64,000 nt of DNA from Odoribacter laneus YIT 12061 (GTDB taxonomy: Bacteria > Bacteroidota > Bacteroidia > Bacteroidales > Marinifilaceae): NCBI RefSeq assembly GCF_000243215.1, contig NZ_JH594596.1, positions 1,648,892 to 1,712,891 of the forward strand. The letters are read 5' to 3'. Position 1 is the stretch's first letter, and the number at the start of each line of letters is the position of its first letter. A program made the translations under genes and the position numbers. Under the pieces are notes generated by a model. That model worked only from the letters and a program-made list of their open reading frames with translations, did no database searches and was not told where the DNA came from. Of the stretch, positions 20,017 to 28,790 are shown piece by piece.

Positions 20017-22065
20017 ATGACAATGAAGAAAACGGATCTATACAGAAATTTAAGCCCGAAAGAAATTCTCGCTTTACAGCAGCAGTACTGTACTTCAGAC
20101 GATTGGAACCGGATAAAAGTTGCAGAAGATTTTACTCCTGAACATATTTGTCATGTTCGTTTTTCCGGCGACATTTATCTGGGAAAATTTCAGGATTCGT
20201 TCACCTTGGCAGGTGGATTGGTGAAACATTCCGGTCTTTTTCATGTGACCTTACACAACTGTTGTGTCGGGAACAATGTTTTGATTGAAAATATTCAAAA
20301 TTATATTGCTAATTACGAGATTGGAGACAATAGCTTCATTCAGAATGTCAACTTGATTGTTACGGAAGGCAAGAGTTCTTTCGGAAACGGTGTTTTGGTT
20401 TCCGTACTCAACGAAACAGGAGGGCGTGAAGTTCCGATTTTCAATGATCTCTCTGCCCACTTAGCCTATATCGTAGCTTTATACCGGCACTATCCGATAC
20501 TCACAGAAAAACTGGTACAATTCATTGATCGTTACGTAGAAACCCATAGCTCTGAAAAGGGACGCATCGGGAAAAACGTAAGTATTGTAAGTGCCGGAAG
20601 TATCCGGAATGTCATGATAGGCGATCATTGTACCATTGACGGGACATCCCGCCTAAAAAACGGAAGTATTAACAGTAATGTTTTAGCTCCGATATACGTA
20701 GGATACAATGTCGTAGCCGAAGATTTTATCATTTCTTCCGGTTCCCGTATTACGGACGGAGTGACCCTTATGCGTTGTTTTATCGGTCAGGCCTGTCATT
20801 TCAGTCATCTCTTTTCCGCCCATGATTCCTTATTTTTCAGCAATTGTCAGGGAGAAAACGGGGAAGCTTGCGCTGTATTTGCCGGCCCCTACACGGTAAC
20901 CATGCATAAATCCAGTTTGCTGATTGCCGGAATGTTTTCCTTTTTGAATGCCGGCAGTGGCTCTAATCAAAGTAATCATCTTTACAAATTAGGTCCTATT
21001 CATCAAGGTATCGTAGAAAGAGGTTCTAAAACCACCAGTGATTCTTATATCTTATGGCCGGCCAAAATCGGAGCTTTTTCTTTGATTATGGGAAGACATG
21101 TGAATCATCCGGACACTTCAGATCTTCCTTTTTCGTATCTGATCGAAAAAAACAACCAGACTTATCTCGTCCCGGGTGTTAACTTAAGAAGTGTGGGTAC
21201 GATCCGGGATGCGCTGAAATGGCCCAAACGAGACAAGCGGACCGATCCTCATCAGCTGGACTGTATTAACTTCAACCTACTCAGCCCTTATTCTATCCAG
21301 AAGATGTTAACCGGTATGGAAGTCTTGAATTCCCTCCGGCAAGTTTCAGGAGAAACTTCCGAAGAATACGCCTACCAAAGTGCACGTATAAAAAACAGCT
21401 CCCTGGAAAAAGGACTTGTCTTATACGCCAAAGCCGTTAACAAATTTCTGGGCAATTCACTAATCAAGCGTTTGGAAAAGATTTCATTCACTGCTGATTC
21501 TGAAATTCGTGCCCGCCTACAACCGAACAGTGAAAAAGGTCTAGGAGAATGGATTGATTTAGCAGGCCTGATTGCTCCTCAAAAAGAAATCGAAAATCTG
21601 ATCCGGCAAATTGAAACGGGAGAAATCACCTCGGTAGAACAGATCAATAAAACTTTCGACACCCTACATCAACAGTATTACGAATTAGAATGGAACTGGG
21701 CCTGGCAAATCATCTGTAAGTGGTACGATGTTTCCCTCGACACCATCACCTCTTCCGATATTATTCGAATCGTCAACATCTGGAAGGAGGCTGTCATATC
21801 TTTGGATGAAATGCTCTATGCGGATGCCCACAAAGAATTTTCATTGACGGCCCAAACGGGATTCGGCATAGATGGCAACAGCCGGCAAAAACAAAAAGAT
21901 TTCGAACAAGTAAGAGGAGGATTCGAAAATAATCCTTTCGTGGAAAACGTCCGCCGCCATATTTCCGATAAACGGGCTTTAGGAGACGAACTCATTGCAA
22001 GAATGGAAAAAGTCAAAATATCCTCCTTTATCCCCATCAGTGACCGGGAACGGATTGATATTTAG
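20017..22065 (+). CDS. DUF4954 family protein, left-handed beta-helix type
   Basis: A 682-residue protein (680 aa if ATG 20023 is used). The N-terminal two-thirds contain hexapeptide-like turns (for example GNNVLIENI, GDNSFIQNV, GYNVVAEDF) typical of left-handed parallel beta-helices found in acyl- and nucleotidyl-transferases. The remainder is helical. No catalytic function is established for the DUF to my knowledge. The gene is monocistronic, after the RND operon and before the AT-rich islet. The upstream TTG start is rejected because the promoter -7 element overlaps it. Confidence 0.85.
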   Translation: MTMKKTDLYRNLSPKEILALQQQYCTSDDWNRIKVAEDFTPEHICHVRFSGDIYLGKFQDSFTLAGGLVKHSGLFHVTLHNCCVGNNVLIENIQNYIANYEIGDNSFIQNVNLIVTEGKSSFGNGVLVSVLNETGGREVPIFNDLSAHLAYIVALYRHYPILTEKLVQFIDRYVETHSSEKGRIGKNVSIVSAGSIRNVMIGDHCTIDGTSRLKNGSINSNVLAPIYVGYNVVAEDFIISSGSRITDGVTLMRCFIGQACHFSHLFSAHDSLFFSNCQGENGEACAVFAGPYTVTMHKSSLLIAGMFSFLNAGSGSNQSNHLYKLGPIHQGIVERGSKTTSDSYILWPAKIGAFSLIMGRHVNHPDTSDLPFSYLIEKNNQTYLVPGVNLRSVGTIRDALKWPKRDKRTDPHQLDCINFNLLSPYSIQKMLTGMEVLNSLRQVSGETSEEYAYQSARIKNSSLEKGLVLYAKAVNKFLGNSLIKRLEKISFTADSEIRARLQPNSEKGLGEWIDLAGLIAPQKEIENLIRQIETGEITSVEQINKTFDTLHQQYYELEWNWAWQIICKWYDVSLDTITSSDIIRIVNIWKEAVISLDEMLYADAHKEFSLTAQTGFGIDGNSRQKQKDFEQVRGGFENNPFVENVRRHISDKRALGDELIARMEKVKISSFIPISDRERIDI

Positions 22066-22089
22066 CTGTATCTTCAGCAAGTTATATCT

Positions 22090-23179
22090 ATGCCACGACT
22101 TCTGAGAGCAAAAATATTTCTTTCAAGTATTGTCACTTTTTATAGGGGAAAAATCTACCTACCCTTCCACTGGAGAATATGCTCAGGACGTGATTAATTC
22201 TCAAATAGGTGACGAGTATGATATTTTTTTAGGAATATTATGGACTCGATTCGGTTCTAAAACGCTAAACTATGAATCGGGTACAGAAGAAGAGTTTTAT
22301 CGGGCATTGGAACGCAATCAAAAAGCAAATAAAGTTCATATAATGATGTATTTTAATATTGAAGGAGTACCTTTGGACTCCTTAGATATTGAACAATACT
22401 CTAAAGTTAGATCTTTTCAGAAGCGAATAGCAGAATTAGGTTGTTATTATTTTACATATGTAGGTTCGGAAAACTTTAAAAATGATTTGCGTACTCATTT
22501 ATATAAGGTTATAAAAAATTGGAATGTTAATAATACATCTTCGACAACAAATATGAATTTATCCAATTTGCCTGTAATTATAGAATCTACTGAGGACGAG
22601 GTGGTAGAATTAGGATTATTAGAGTTTCAAGATGTTTTGAACACGAAATCTGAAGAAGCCGTAAAAGCTTTAAATGAAATAACAGCTTCTACAGCTTGGA
22701 TAGGTGAACAAATCTCCGAATATGCTCAGAAACTGAATATAATCAATGAACAAAAGCCTGTGAATCAAATTCAATTGGCTAAAGGTATAATCAATTCTTC
22801 TGCTAAAACGATGAATCAATATGCCATGAAGATCGAGCAACCTATTCAAAATTGGATTGCCTCTTTTGAGGAAATAGTAGGAGCTTTGAAAGGTTTATTA
22901 CAAGTCTCTGATAATATTATTTCTGAAGAATCTTGGAGAGAAAATAAAGAAGCGCTGCATTTATTGTTAACTAATATAGATTCATCATATGAACAATTAG
23001 TAGAATTTTATAAATCGGTTAAAGGTTTACCAAAAATGACTCAATATATCATTCTAGCGAAGAAAAATGTTTGCTCAAAATTGAAACAATTATTAGATAG
23101 CACGGACAAATGCAAAATATCAGCTAATGAAATGATTGATTTAATTAATAAAAAATTATATGATATGGATAAATTATAA
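22090..23179 (+). pseudogene. DUF4062-like protein gene, 5'-damaged
   Basis: An open frame of 349 codons runs from a TTG at 22130, but there is no ATG or ribosome-binding site, and the product starts inside a domain. The segment TYPSTGEYAQDVINSQI, then YDIFLGILWTRFGS and SGTEEEF, matches the middle of DUF4062-type domains, which normally start 40-50 residues earlier with a (K)IF(I/L)SS strand. In another frame, ATG 22090 reads MPRLLRAKIFLSSIVTFYRG, a plausible remnant of that strand. A deletion plus frameshift would explain both. Residues from about 150 on are helical/coiled coil. The region is markedly AT-rich against its neighbours, suggesting transfer. DUF4062 proteins often accompany signalling or defence modules; the role here is unknown. 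A living short variant is possible. Confidence 0.6.
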
Positions 23180-23192
23180 ACGTACTATCATA

Positions 23193-24578
23193 TCAGTCTG
23201 CTAGAAAATATCCTCCATTTTTGGGTGCACCTCTAAACTCTATTAAATCTTTATCTTGTAAAATCTTAATATATCGCATTGTCGTCCGCAAACTCTTACT
23301 TATGTGTTTACTGATTTGAGAAGCATTTAAACCAGGAGTTTTTGCCAGCAAATTGATAATGGCTTTTTCTTTCTCGTTTATAGTATCATTTACTATGCCT
23401 TTTACTATGCCTTTTACTATGTCATCGGCGACATTGTTTTTTGCTTGCCGTTTGAACATTACCGTAAACATCCCCTCCGTATGAAACTCCGGTTCAGACA
23501 GGTTGGCTTCTTTCATAGCTTCCTGCATACGGGGGATACCGGATGCTACCCTTTCGACCAAATGCATTCGGTTAAACAAGCTAAAGATTAATGGATTACG
23601 TGTCAGGCTCTTGTGTCCGAAATCTTTGGCTACGATAGGCAAAAGTCCTCCGGGATTGGAAACTTCTACCCGGTCATCAAACATTTCTATCGTAATGGTC
23701 GCTCCCTGTTCGTAATAATCACGATGGGAGAGGGCATTTATAATGGCTTCTTTAAATACCGTAAGAGGAATTTCCCAAATTTCTTTCCTCGGTCCCGCTC
23801 CTTCAATTTTATAGGCAACTTGCAGTTTACTTTCGAGCCACGCCATAGCCTGTAAATATTGTTGGTATAATGGACCGCCAAAGGTTTTATCATCTATGAT
23901 ATATACCTTAGTTGTTCCTTTGAAAAGAACACATCTTATTACGGCCTGTGGAAATTTCCGTTCGGGTTGTTTTCCAAAGAACATAGCTGCACCGTTCTTG
24001 GTTATTCCTTTGTCCGTAAATAGTTCCAAATTCTCAAATATCTGTTTGTTGGCAGTCGACGAACTTAGCTGTGCTTCCATGCGAAAGTCTTTTATCGCTT
24101 GTTCGTCCGCATCTGTATAGATATTGAACCAATCGCAAGGAATGTGGTCGAAAAATATTTTGTTGCACTCCTGAAAGAAGCTGCGCATCTCTTCGACAGT
24201 ACGAAGTTTTTGCGAATTTGCGCCATCACGCACAAAAATAGAACCGGAAAATATATAAGGCTTGTCTTTACCTGACGGAACATCAATTACCCAAACTGTT
24301 TTATTGCCGATATTTACCGCATACATATCACAATGGAGAGCCGGAGATATTTCATGGATAGAGTCTTGAATGGCTGAACGTTTGTTATTCTCTAAATCTA
24401 TACCAATGATCTGCCCGTTATCATCTACGCCAATGAGTAAATATCCTCCGTTTGCATTAGCGAAAGCGCAAATTTCCTCTGTGAGTTCACGAACTTTTGA
24501 AGGTACGCGGACTTTGAACTCTACCTTATAGCCTTCTCCGCTATCAATGAGTGATAGTATGTTTTCTACATTTGTCAT
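23193..24578 (-). CDS. AlbA_2 (Schlafen-type) / GHKL ATP-binding regulator with C-terminal HTH
   Basis: A 461-residue protein. The N-terminal AlbA_2 domain (about 10-125) has EFK in GYKVEFKVR and the FANANGGYLLIGVDDNG motif. The middle region resembles the HATPase_c_4 module of RecG-like transcriptional regulators (about 265-350, with EAIINALSHRDY and PGGLLP). The C-terminal winged helix (about 405-460) has LNASQISKHISKSLRTTMRYIK. The linker contains GIVK repeats from a 12-bp tandem repeat. The gene converges on the DUF4062-like gene with a 13-bp gap. CAAAAATA at 24599-24606 (TATTTTTG on the minus strand) is a plausible -7 element. The usual role is ATP-dependent or nucleic-acid-binding regulation; the target is unknown. 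Confidence 0.8.
   Translation of the reverse strand: MTNVENILSLIDSGEGYKVEFKVRVPSKVRELTEEICAFANANGGYLLIGVDDNGQIIGIDLENNKRSAIQDSIHEISPALHCDMYAVNIGNKTVWVIDVPSGKDKPYIFSGSIFVRDGANSQKLRTVEEMRSFFQECNKIFFDHIPCDWFNIYTDADEQAIKDFRMEAQLSSSTANKQIFENLELFTDKGITKNGAAMFFGKQPERKFPQAVIRCVLFKGTTKVYIIDDKTFGGPLYQQYLQAMAWLESKLQVAYKIEGAGPRKEIWEIPLTVFKEAIINALSHRDYYEQGATITIEMFDDRVEVSNPGGLLPIVAKDFGHKSLTRNPLIFSLFNRMHLVERVASGIPRMQEAMKEANLSEPEFHTEGMFTVMFKRQAKNNVADDIVKGIVKGIVNDTINEKEKAIINLLAKTPGLNASQISKHISKSLRTTMRYIKILQDKDLIEFRGAPKNGGYFLAD
23389..23423. repeat. 12-bp tandem repeat inside the AlbA_2 regulator gene
   Basis: The unit ACTATGCCTTTT occurs at 23392-23403 and 23404-23415, followed by a third partial copy. On the coding strand it encodes repeated Gly-Ile-Val-Lys in the linker before the HTH. 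Gain or loss of a unit keeps the frame. Confidence 0.7.
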
Positions 24579-25108
24579 AGATATTAATAAACATAATACA
24601 AAAATAGTTATTTATTTGGTAAACACTTCATTCATACAGTTTTATTTGTTGGCTCAACTGGAACGATAGGAAGACAAACTACATTTGTCCGGCAAGAAAA
24701 TGGATGAGACTTTGGCCGTCTCTTGTGTACGGATAGAGGTAAGCTGGCCTGCAATATTTCTCGCGCCTGTAACCGGAAGGTCTCCCTGCATGAATGGGAA
24801 GATAAAGTAAAAAACTGTATACCGATTGCACGAGGGATGAATAGCTTGCCGGCAGAAGAGCATCTATACTAATACCCCGATAGAAGTGGCGGGAACCCTG
24901 GAAAGACCCTCAGGCGAAAAACTCATAACGCCACAGGAACCGGCCTTAGCCTATACTCAGAAAAATGACACTATTAGACCGGGAAAACAGATGCTTATGT
25001 ATTTAATACCATTTTTCAATGAAACGAAATTAGGAAATTGAACCGATGACTCTGTTATACAACGCAACGTATTGTAAAATAAAGAAGTAGCCATTATGCA
25101 GGGAAACA

Positions 25109-25194
25109 TTCAGGGATTTTTCAAACCGTCCTCCGAATAAATACCTATAGTTTACTTTAATCCTCTTTATTTTCGAAAATGAAAAATCCCTGAA
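25109..25194. repeat. 15-bp perfect inverted repeat with 56-bp spacer
   Basis: TTCAGGGATTTTTCA at 25109-25123 is the exact reverse complement of 25180-25194. Weaker pairing extends outward to ATGCA (25096-25100) and TGCAT (about 25200-25205). It could be a long hairpin or the ends of a very small decayed mobile element; no transposase is present. Confidence 0.7.
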
Positions 25195-25317
25195 CTTCTT
25201 TGCATTCCAGCAATTTATATCGTTTTTCTTTTCCTAAAAGCGATGACAACCGAACTCTCAAACAGGAGGTATTCGGACAGCTAAACACTCAAAAGCGGAA
25301 GAAACAGCTGGAAGAAT

Positions 25318-25348
25318 AAAAAGTCTTGACCCAAATCCAGGCTTTTTT
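25318..25348 (+). terminator. rho-independent terminator after a gene remnant
   Basis: The stem AAAAAGTCT / AGGCTTTTT (one G-T pair) with a 12-nt loop is followed by a T tract. It overlaps the TAA at 25317-25319 that closes the open stretch ending in QLEE. Confidence 0.7.
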
Positions 25349-25512
25349 CCTTTATTTTATTTAATTTCGCGTAAATTTTTTCTTTAAAGCGGAAAAATTG
25401 GAACAGGTTTTAATAAAGCTCCCATTATTGAGTCCTTACCGAGTGAAAGATCTGGACAAGGGGAACAAAAACAGCCTGAGTGCAGTGGTATAACTTATCA
25501 TCCCAACATACT

Positions 25513-27000
25513 ATGGCTTTATTTACAGACGAAGTATCAAGAACATTTGGGGAATATCTTCTTATTCCCGGCTTAACGACAAAACAGTGCATCCCGGAGA
25601 ATGTCTCTCTGAAAACGCCGCTCGTAAAATTCGAAAAAGGTCAAAAACCTTTTATTGAATTGAACATACCTTTTGTATCGGCTATTATGCAATCGGTATC
25701 AGATTCGGGTCTAGCAATCGCATTGGCCCGTAACGGAGGACTATCTTTTATTTTCGGTTCCCAACCCATCAGTTCTCAAGCAGAAATGGTGAGGAAAGTG
25801 AAAAATTTCAAGGCCGGATTTGTCACCAGCGATTCCAATCTCACGCCCGAACATACGCTCGAAGACGTACTGAACCTTATCAAACGCACAGGGCACTCTA
25901 CGATAGGGGTGACGGAAGACGGTACTTCCAATGGAAAATTGTTAGGCATTGTCACCAGCAGAGACTACCGTATCAGCCATGACAGTAAAGACAGCCGGAT
26001 AAAAGACTTCATGACACCTTTCTCCAAACTCACTGTCGGGAAAGTAGGAATGACCTTATCGGAAGCAAATCAGTTGATCTGGGAACATAAATTGAATGCT
26101 TTGCCCATTATTGACCAGGACCAGAAATTGGTTTACTTCGTCTTCCGGAAAGATTACGACAGCCATAAAGAAAACCCCTATGAATTATCCGATGTTCACA
26201 AAAAATTGTTAGTAGGTGCAGGTATTAATACGCGGGATTACAAAGAACGGGTACCGGCTTTGGTAGAAGCCGGTGCAGATGTCCTTTGTATCGATTCTTC
26301 CGACGGCTATTCCGAATGGCAAAAAGAGACTTTGACCTGGATTAAGCAGGAATACAAGGGTAAAGTGTTGGTAGGAGCCGGCAATGTAGTCGACAAAGAC
26401 GGTTTCTATTATTTAGCGGAAGCCGGTGCAGATTTTATAAAAGTGGGGATCGGAGGAGGATCGATATGCATCACCCGGGAACAAAAAGGAATCGGACGGG
26501 GGCAGGCGACGGCTCTTATCGATGTCGCTGCAGCCCGCAATGAATATGCTCAAAGGACAAACACCTATATCCCCATTTGCAGTGACGGAGGGTTGGTACA
26601 CGACTATCATATGGTATTGGCTTTAGCGATGGGAGCCGATTTCTTGATGATGGGACGTTATTTTGCACGTTTCGATGAATCTCCTACCCGGAAGCTGACG
26701 GTAGGAAACCGCTTTGTAAAGGAATATTGGGGAGAAGGATCGAACCGGGCAAAGAATTGGCAGCGTTATGACATGGGAGGCACTGAATCCCTAAAATTTG
26801 AGGAAGGAGTGGATAGTTATGTTCCCTACGCAGGTAAAATGAAAGATAACCTTAACATTACTTTAGGAAAAATAAAAGCGACCATGTGCAGTTGCGGAGC
26901 GGTCTCTCTCCCGGAATTACAGAATACGGCGAAAATCACTCTCGTTTCTTCTACTTCTATTGTAGAAGGAGGTGCCCACGACGTCATTCTGAAAGAATAG
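25513..27000 (+). CDS. guaB: IMP dehydrogenase
   Basis: A 495-residue enzyme from ATG 25513; the frame is open to GTG 25480, but homology begins at the ATG. It oxidises IMP to XMP with NAD, the first committed step of GMP synthesis. The (beta/alpha)8 barrel holds the paired CBS domains at about 100-220. [17 protein letters not shown] and the active-site loop [10 protein letters not shown] with the catalytic Cys are all visible, as is [13 protein letters not shown]. The sequence departs from the usual bacterial type (LTYDDVLL is replaced by [20 protein letters not shown] by GGGSICITR), so it belongs to a divergent subgroup and might be a second paralogue in this genome. Confidence 0.88.
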   Translation: MALFTDEVSRTFGEYLLIPGLTTKQCIPENVSLKTPLVKFEKGQKPFIELNIPFVSAIMQSVSDSGLAIALARNGGLSFIFGSQPISSQAEMVRKVKNFKAGFVTSDSNLTPEHTLEDVLNLIKRTGHSTIGVTEDGTSNGKLLGIVTSRDYRISHDSKDSRIKDFMTPFSKLTVGKVGMTLSEANQLIWEHKLNALPIIDQDQKLVYFVFRKDYDSHKENPYELSDVHKKLLVGAGINTRDYKERVPALVEAGADVLCIDSSDGYSEWQKETLTWIKQEYKGKVLVGAGNVVDKDGFYYLAEAGADFIKVGIGGGSICITREQKGIGRGQATALIDVAAARNEYAQRTNTYIPICSDGGLVHDYHMVLALAMGADFLMMGRYFARFDESPTRKLTVGNRFVKEYWGEGSNRAKNWQRYDMGGTESLKFEEGVDSYVPYAGKMKDNLNITLGKIKATMCSCGAVSLPELQNTAKITLVSSTSIVEGGAHDVILKE

Positions 27001-27008
27001 TTGGGGAG

Positions 27009-27030
27009 AAAAGGGGAGTAAATCCCTTTT
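27009..27030 (+). terminator. probable terminator after guaB
   Basis: The stem AAAAGGG / CCCTTTT with an 8-nt loop begins 9 bp after the guaB stop. The T run is only four long, so strength is uncertain. Confidence 0.55.
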
Positions 27031-27075
27031 CAAACATTTGAGTAATCATTTTAAATCAGAGTAAGACATTTTTCT

Positions 27076-27083
27076 TACCTTTG
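27076..27083 (+). promoter_or_regulatory. -7 promoter element of meaB
   Basis: TACCTTTG lies 22 bp before the meaB ATG and matches TAnnTTTG. The -33 region is poorly conserved (TTTT about 23 bp upstream). Confidence 0.5.
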
Positions 27084-27105
27084 CCGAAAATTAAAAAGGC
27101 GTATT

Positions 27106-28215
27106 ATGGAGGAATGTATGGAACATCCGGAAAATTCACCGGAATACGAAGGATTAAAAGTTAACAAAGGAATAGAACAGCCGGATCCGATGAATCCGAA
27201 TCTGGCCGCCCGGTTAAAAAATATACGTAAAAAAGCTTTAAGTATTGATGACTATGTAGAAGGGATACTAAAAGGGGACATCAATATTTTGAGTCAGGCG
27301 ATTACGTTGGTAGAGAGTTCTAAAACGGAACACCAAGCGGTTGCACAGGAAGTCATAAAACGTTGCCTTCCCTCTTCCGGAAGCTCCATTCGCATCGGCA
27401 TTACAGGAGTTCCCGGAGCCGGGAAAAGTACATTTATCGAAAGTTTCGGCAAATACCTTACCGGACAAGGGCATAAAATTGCTGTTCTGGCCATTGACCC
27501 CAGTAGTGAACGTTCCAAAGGAAGTATTTTGGGGGATAAAACCCGCATGGAAGAGTTATCGTGCGATCCGCATGCTTATATCCGTCCTTCCCCTTCTGCG
27601 GGTTCACTGGGAGGCGTAGCCCGGAAAACACGGGAAGCCATGATTTTATGTGAAGTAGCCGGATTTGATATTATTTTAATAGAAACGGTGGGGGTAGGCC
27701 AAAGTGAAACGGCTGTCCATTCCATGGTAGATTTTTTCCTGTTAATACAGATTGCGGGAGCAGGGGATGAACTACAGGGAATAAAGAGAGGGATCATGGA
27801 AATGGCAGACGGCATTATCATAAATAAAGCAGATGGCAATAACATCAGCAAAGCCCAACTCGCCAAAGCCCAATTGCAATCGGCCCTTCATCTGTTTCCT
27901 CCCCATGAATCCGGCACAGAACCCAAAGTTTTGACCTGTTCTGCCTACGAAAAAATAGGCATAAAAGAAATCTGGGACAATATTTTGAACTATTGTAGTA
28001 TCACCCAACAAAACGGTTATTTTGACAAAAGAAGAAGGGAACAATCCAAATACTGGATGTATGAAACCATTAACGAACAATTAAAAAACCGTTTTTATAA
28101 CAGTCAAAAAGAGAATCTGAAAATAGCAGAAGAAAAAGTTTTGAAAAACGAGATGAGTTCCTTTGCTGCTGCTTTTGAACTCCTGGAAAAATATTTTTCC
28201 AGTTGCAAAAACTAA
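27106..28215 (+). CDS. meaB: methylmalonyl-CoA mutase-associated GTPase MeaB (ArgK family)
   Basis: A 369-residue G3E-type GTPase. P-loop GVPGAGKST is at 101-109, followed by AIDPSSERSKGSILGDKTRM (switch/Mg site), IETVGVGQSE (G3) and INKADG (NKxD base specificity). The family loads and protects the adenosylcobalamin cofactor of methylmalonyl-CoA mutase, used by Bacteroidales in the succinate-propionate pathway. The mutase genes are not in this window. The gene appears to be its own transcription unit, with a -7 element 22 bp upstream. Confidence 0.92.
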   Translation: MEECMEHPENSPEYEGLKVNKGIEQPDPMNPNLAARLKNIRKKALSIDDYVEGILKGDINILSQAITLVESSKTEHQAVAQEVIKRCLPSSGSSIRIGITGVPGAGKSTFIESFGKYLTGQGHKIAVLAIDPSSERSKGSILGDKTRMEELSCDPHAYIRPSPSAGSLGGVARKTREAMILCEVAGFDIILIETVGVGQSETAVHSMVDFFLLIQIAGAGDELQGIKRGIMEMADGIIINKADGNNISKAQLAKAQLQSALHLFPPHESGTEPKVLTCSAYEKIGIKEIWDNILNYCSITQQNGYFDKRRREQSKYWMYETINEQLKNRFYNSQKENLKIAEEKVLKNEMSSFAAAFELLEKYFSSCKN

Positions 28216-28263
28216 AACAAAACCCCTCTGTCCACACCGGATAGGCACTCCTTATCAGTCGCC

Positions 28264-28321
28264 GATGAACGGACCTACGGTTTGAATAAAAAATCAAATC
28301 AGTAACGTGGGTCCGTTCGTC
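28264..28321. other. large intergenic hairpin between meaB and the HsdR_N-like gene
   Basis: The arms 28264-28279 and 28306-28321 pair over 16 positions with two G-T pairs (core GAACGGACC/GGTCCGTTC). The 26-nt loop itself holds TTTGA/TCAAA. It lies between convergent genes and has no T run on either side, so it is not a canonical rho-independent terminator, though it may act as a 3'-end barrier for both. Confidence 0.6.
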
Positions 28322-28339
28322 AATTCCCCCGCCAAACTT

Positions 28340-28777
28340 TTACTTAAAATCGGGAATATCTTCCAGAAAACAAAAAATCCGTTTCTCGTTCGTATAACCG
28401 CATAAATGCACCCGACCATTTGTAACGACCACATAGCGGGCTGCCAGGGTCAGATTATAACCGAACACCTGATCAAACACTTGCTGGGAAAGCGGAACGG
28501 AAGCAGCCTTGCATTCCACAATCAAATAAGGTTTTCCCTGTCTGTCGTAACATACAATATCAAAACGTTTCTTCAAACCGTAAACATCGATTTCTCTTTC
28601 AATAGCAACCAAAGCAGGTGCGTAATTTTTATAGTGAATTAAATAATGAATAAAATGCTGGCGCACCCATTCCTCCGGAGTTAAAAGCACATATTTCTTA
28701 CGAATGATATCGTATATATACAAACCTTTCTCTTGCTTTTTCACTTTATACTCGAAAGCCGGTAAAGACAGATGCAT
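28340..28777 (-). CDS. type I restriction R-subunit N-terminal-like nuclease-fold protein
   Basis: A 145-residue stand-alone HSDR_N_2-type protein. The PD-(D/E)xK-like core is seen as RFDIVCYDRQGKPYLIVECKAA (Asp about 73, then Glu-x-Lys at about 88-90). It lacks helicase and methylase partners, so it is not a restriction system. Such short proteins are common in Bacteroidetes; function is unknown. It lies 13 bp downstream of the queA-like gene on the same strand and is probably co-transcribed. Confidence 0.8.
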   Translation of the reverse strand: MHLSLPAFEYKVKKQEKGLYIYDIIRKKYVLLTPEEWVRQHFIHYLIHYKNYAPALVAIEREIDVYGLKKRFDIVCYDRQGKPYLIVECKAASVPLSQQVFDQVFGYNLTLAARYVVVTNGRVHLCGYTNEKRIFCFLEDIPDFK

Positions 28778-28790
28778 ATTTTCTCTATTA

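Larger units (their letters stand above)
24579..25512. other. 934-bp gene-poor region with decayed coding remnants and inverted repeat
   Basis: No intact gene is visible. Open stretches with coding-like composition but no starts occur: about 24845-25041 (+) ends FNETKLGN-stop, and about 25194-25319 (+) ends TQKRKKQLEE-stop, immediately followed by a rho-independent terminator. A third, frame-shifted stretch (about 25400-25490) reads KAPIIES in one frame and [16 protein letters not shown]-stop in another. These look like 3' ends of lost genes. A 15-bp perfect inverted repeat lies at 25109-25123/25180-25194. No family was recognised. Confidence 0.5.

Noticed and set aside
24654-24863. 69-codon minus-strand open frame in the gene-poor islet
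   Set aside because: No recognisable motif or promoter; it lies in decayed sequence and is likely chance.
28340-28777. type I restriction-modification system
   Set aside because: Only an HSDR_N-like domain is present; no helicase, specificity or methylase subunit is nearby.
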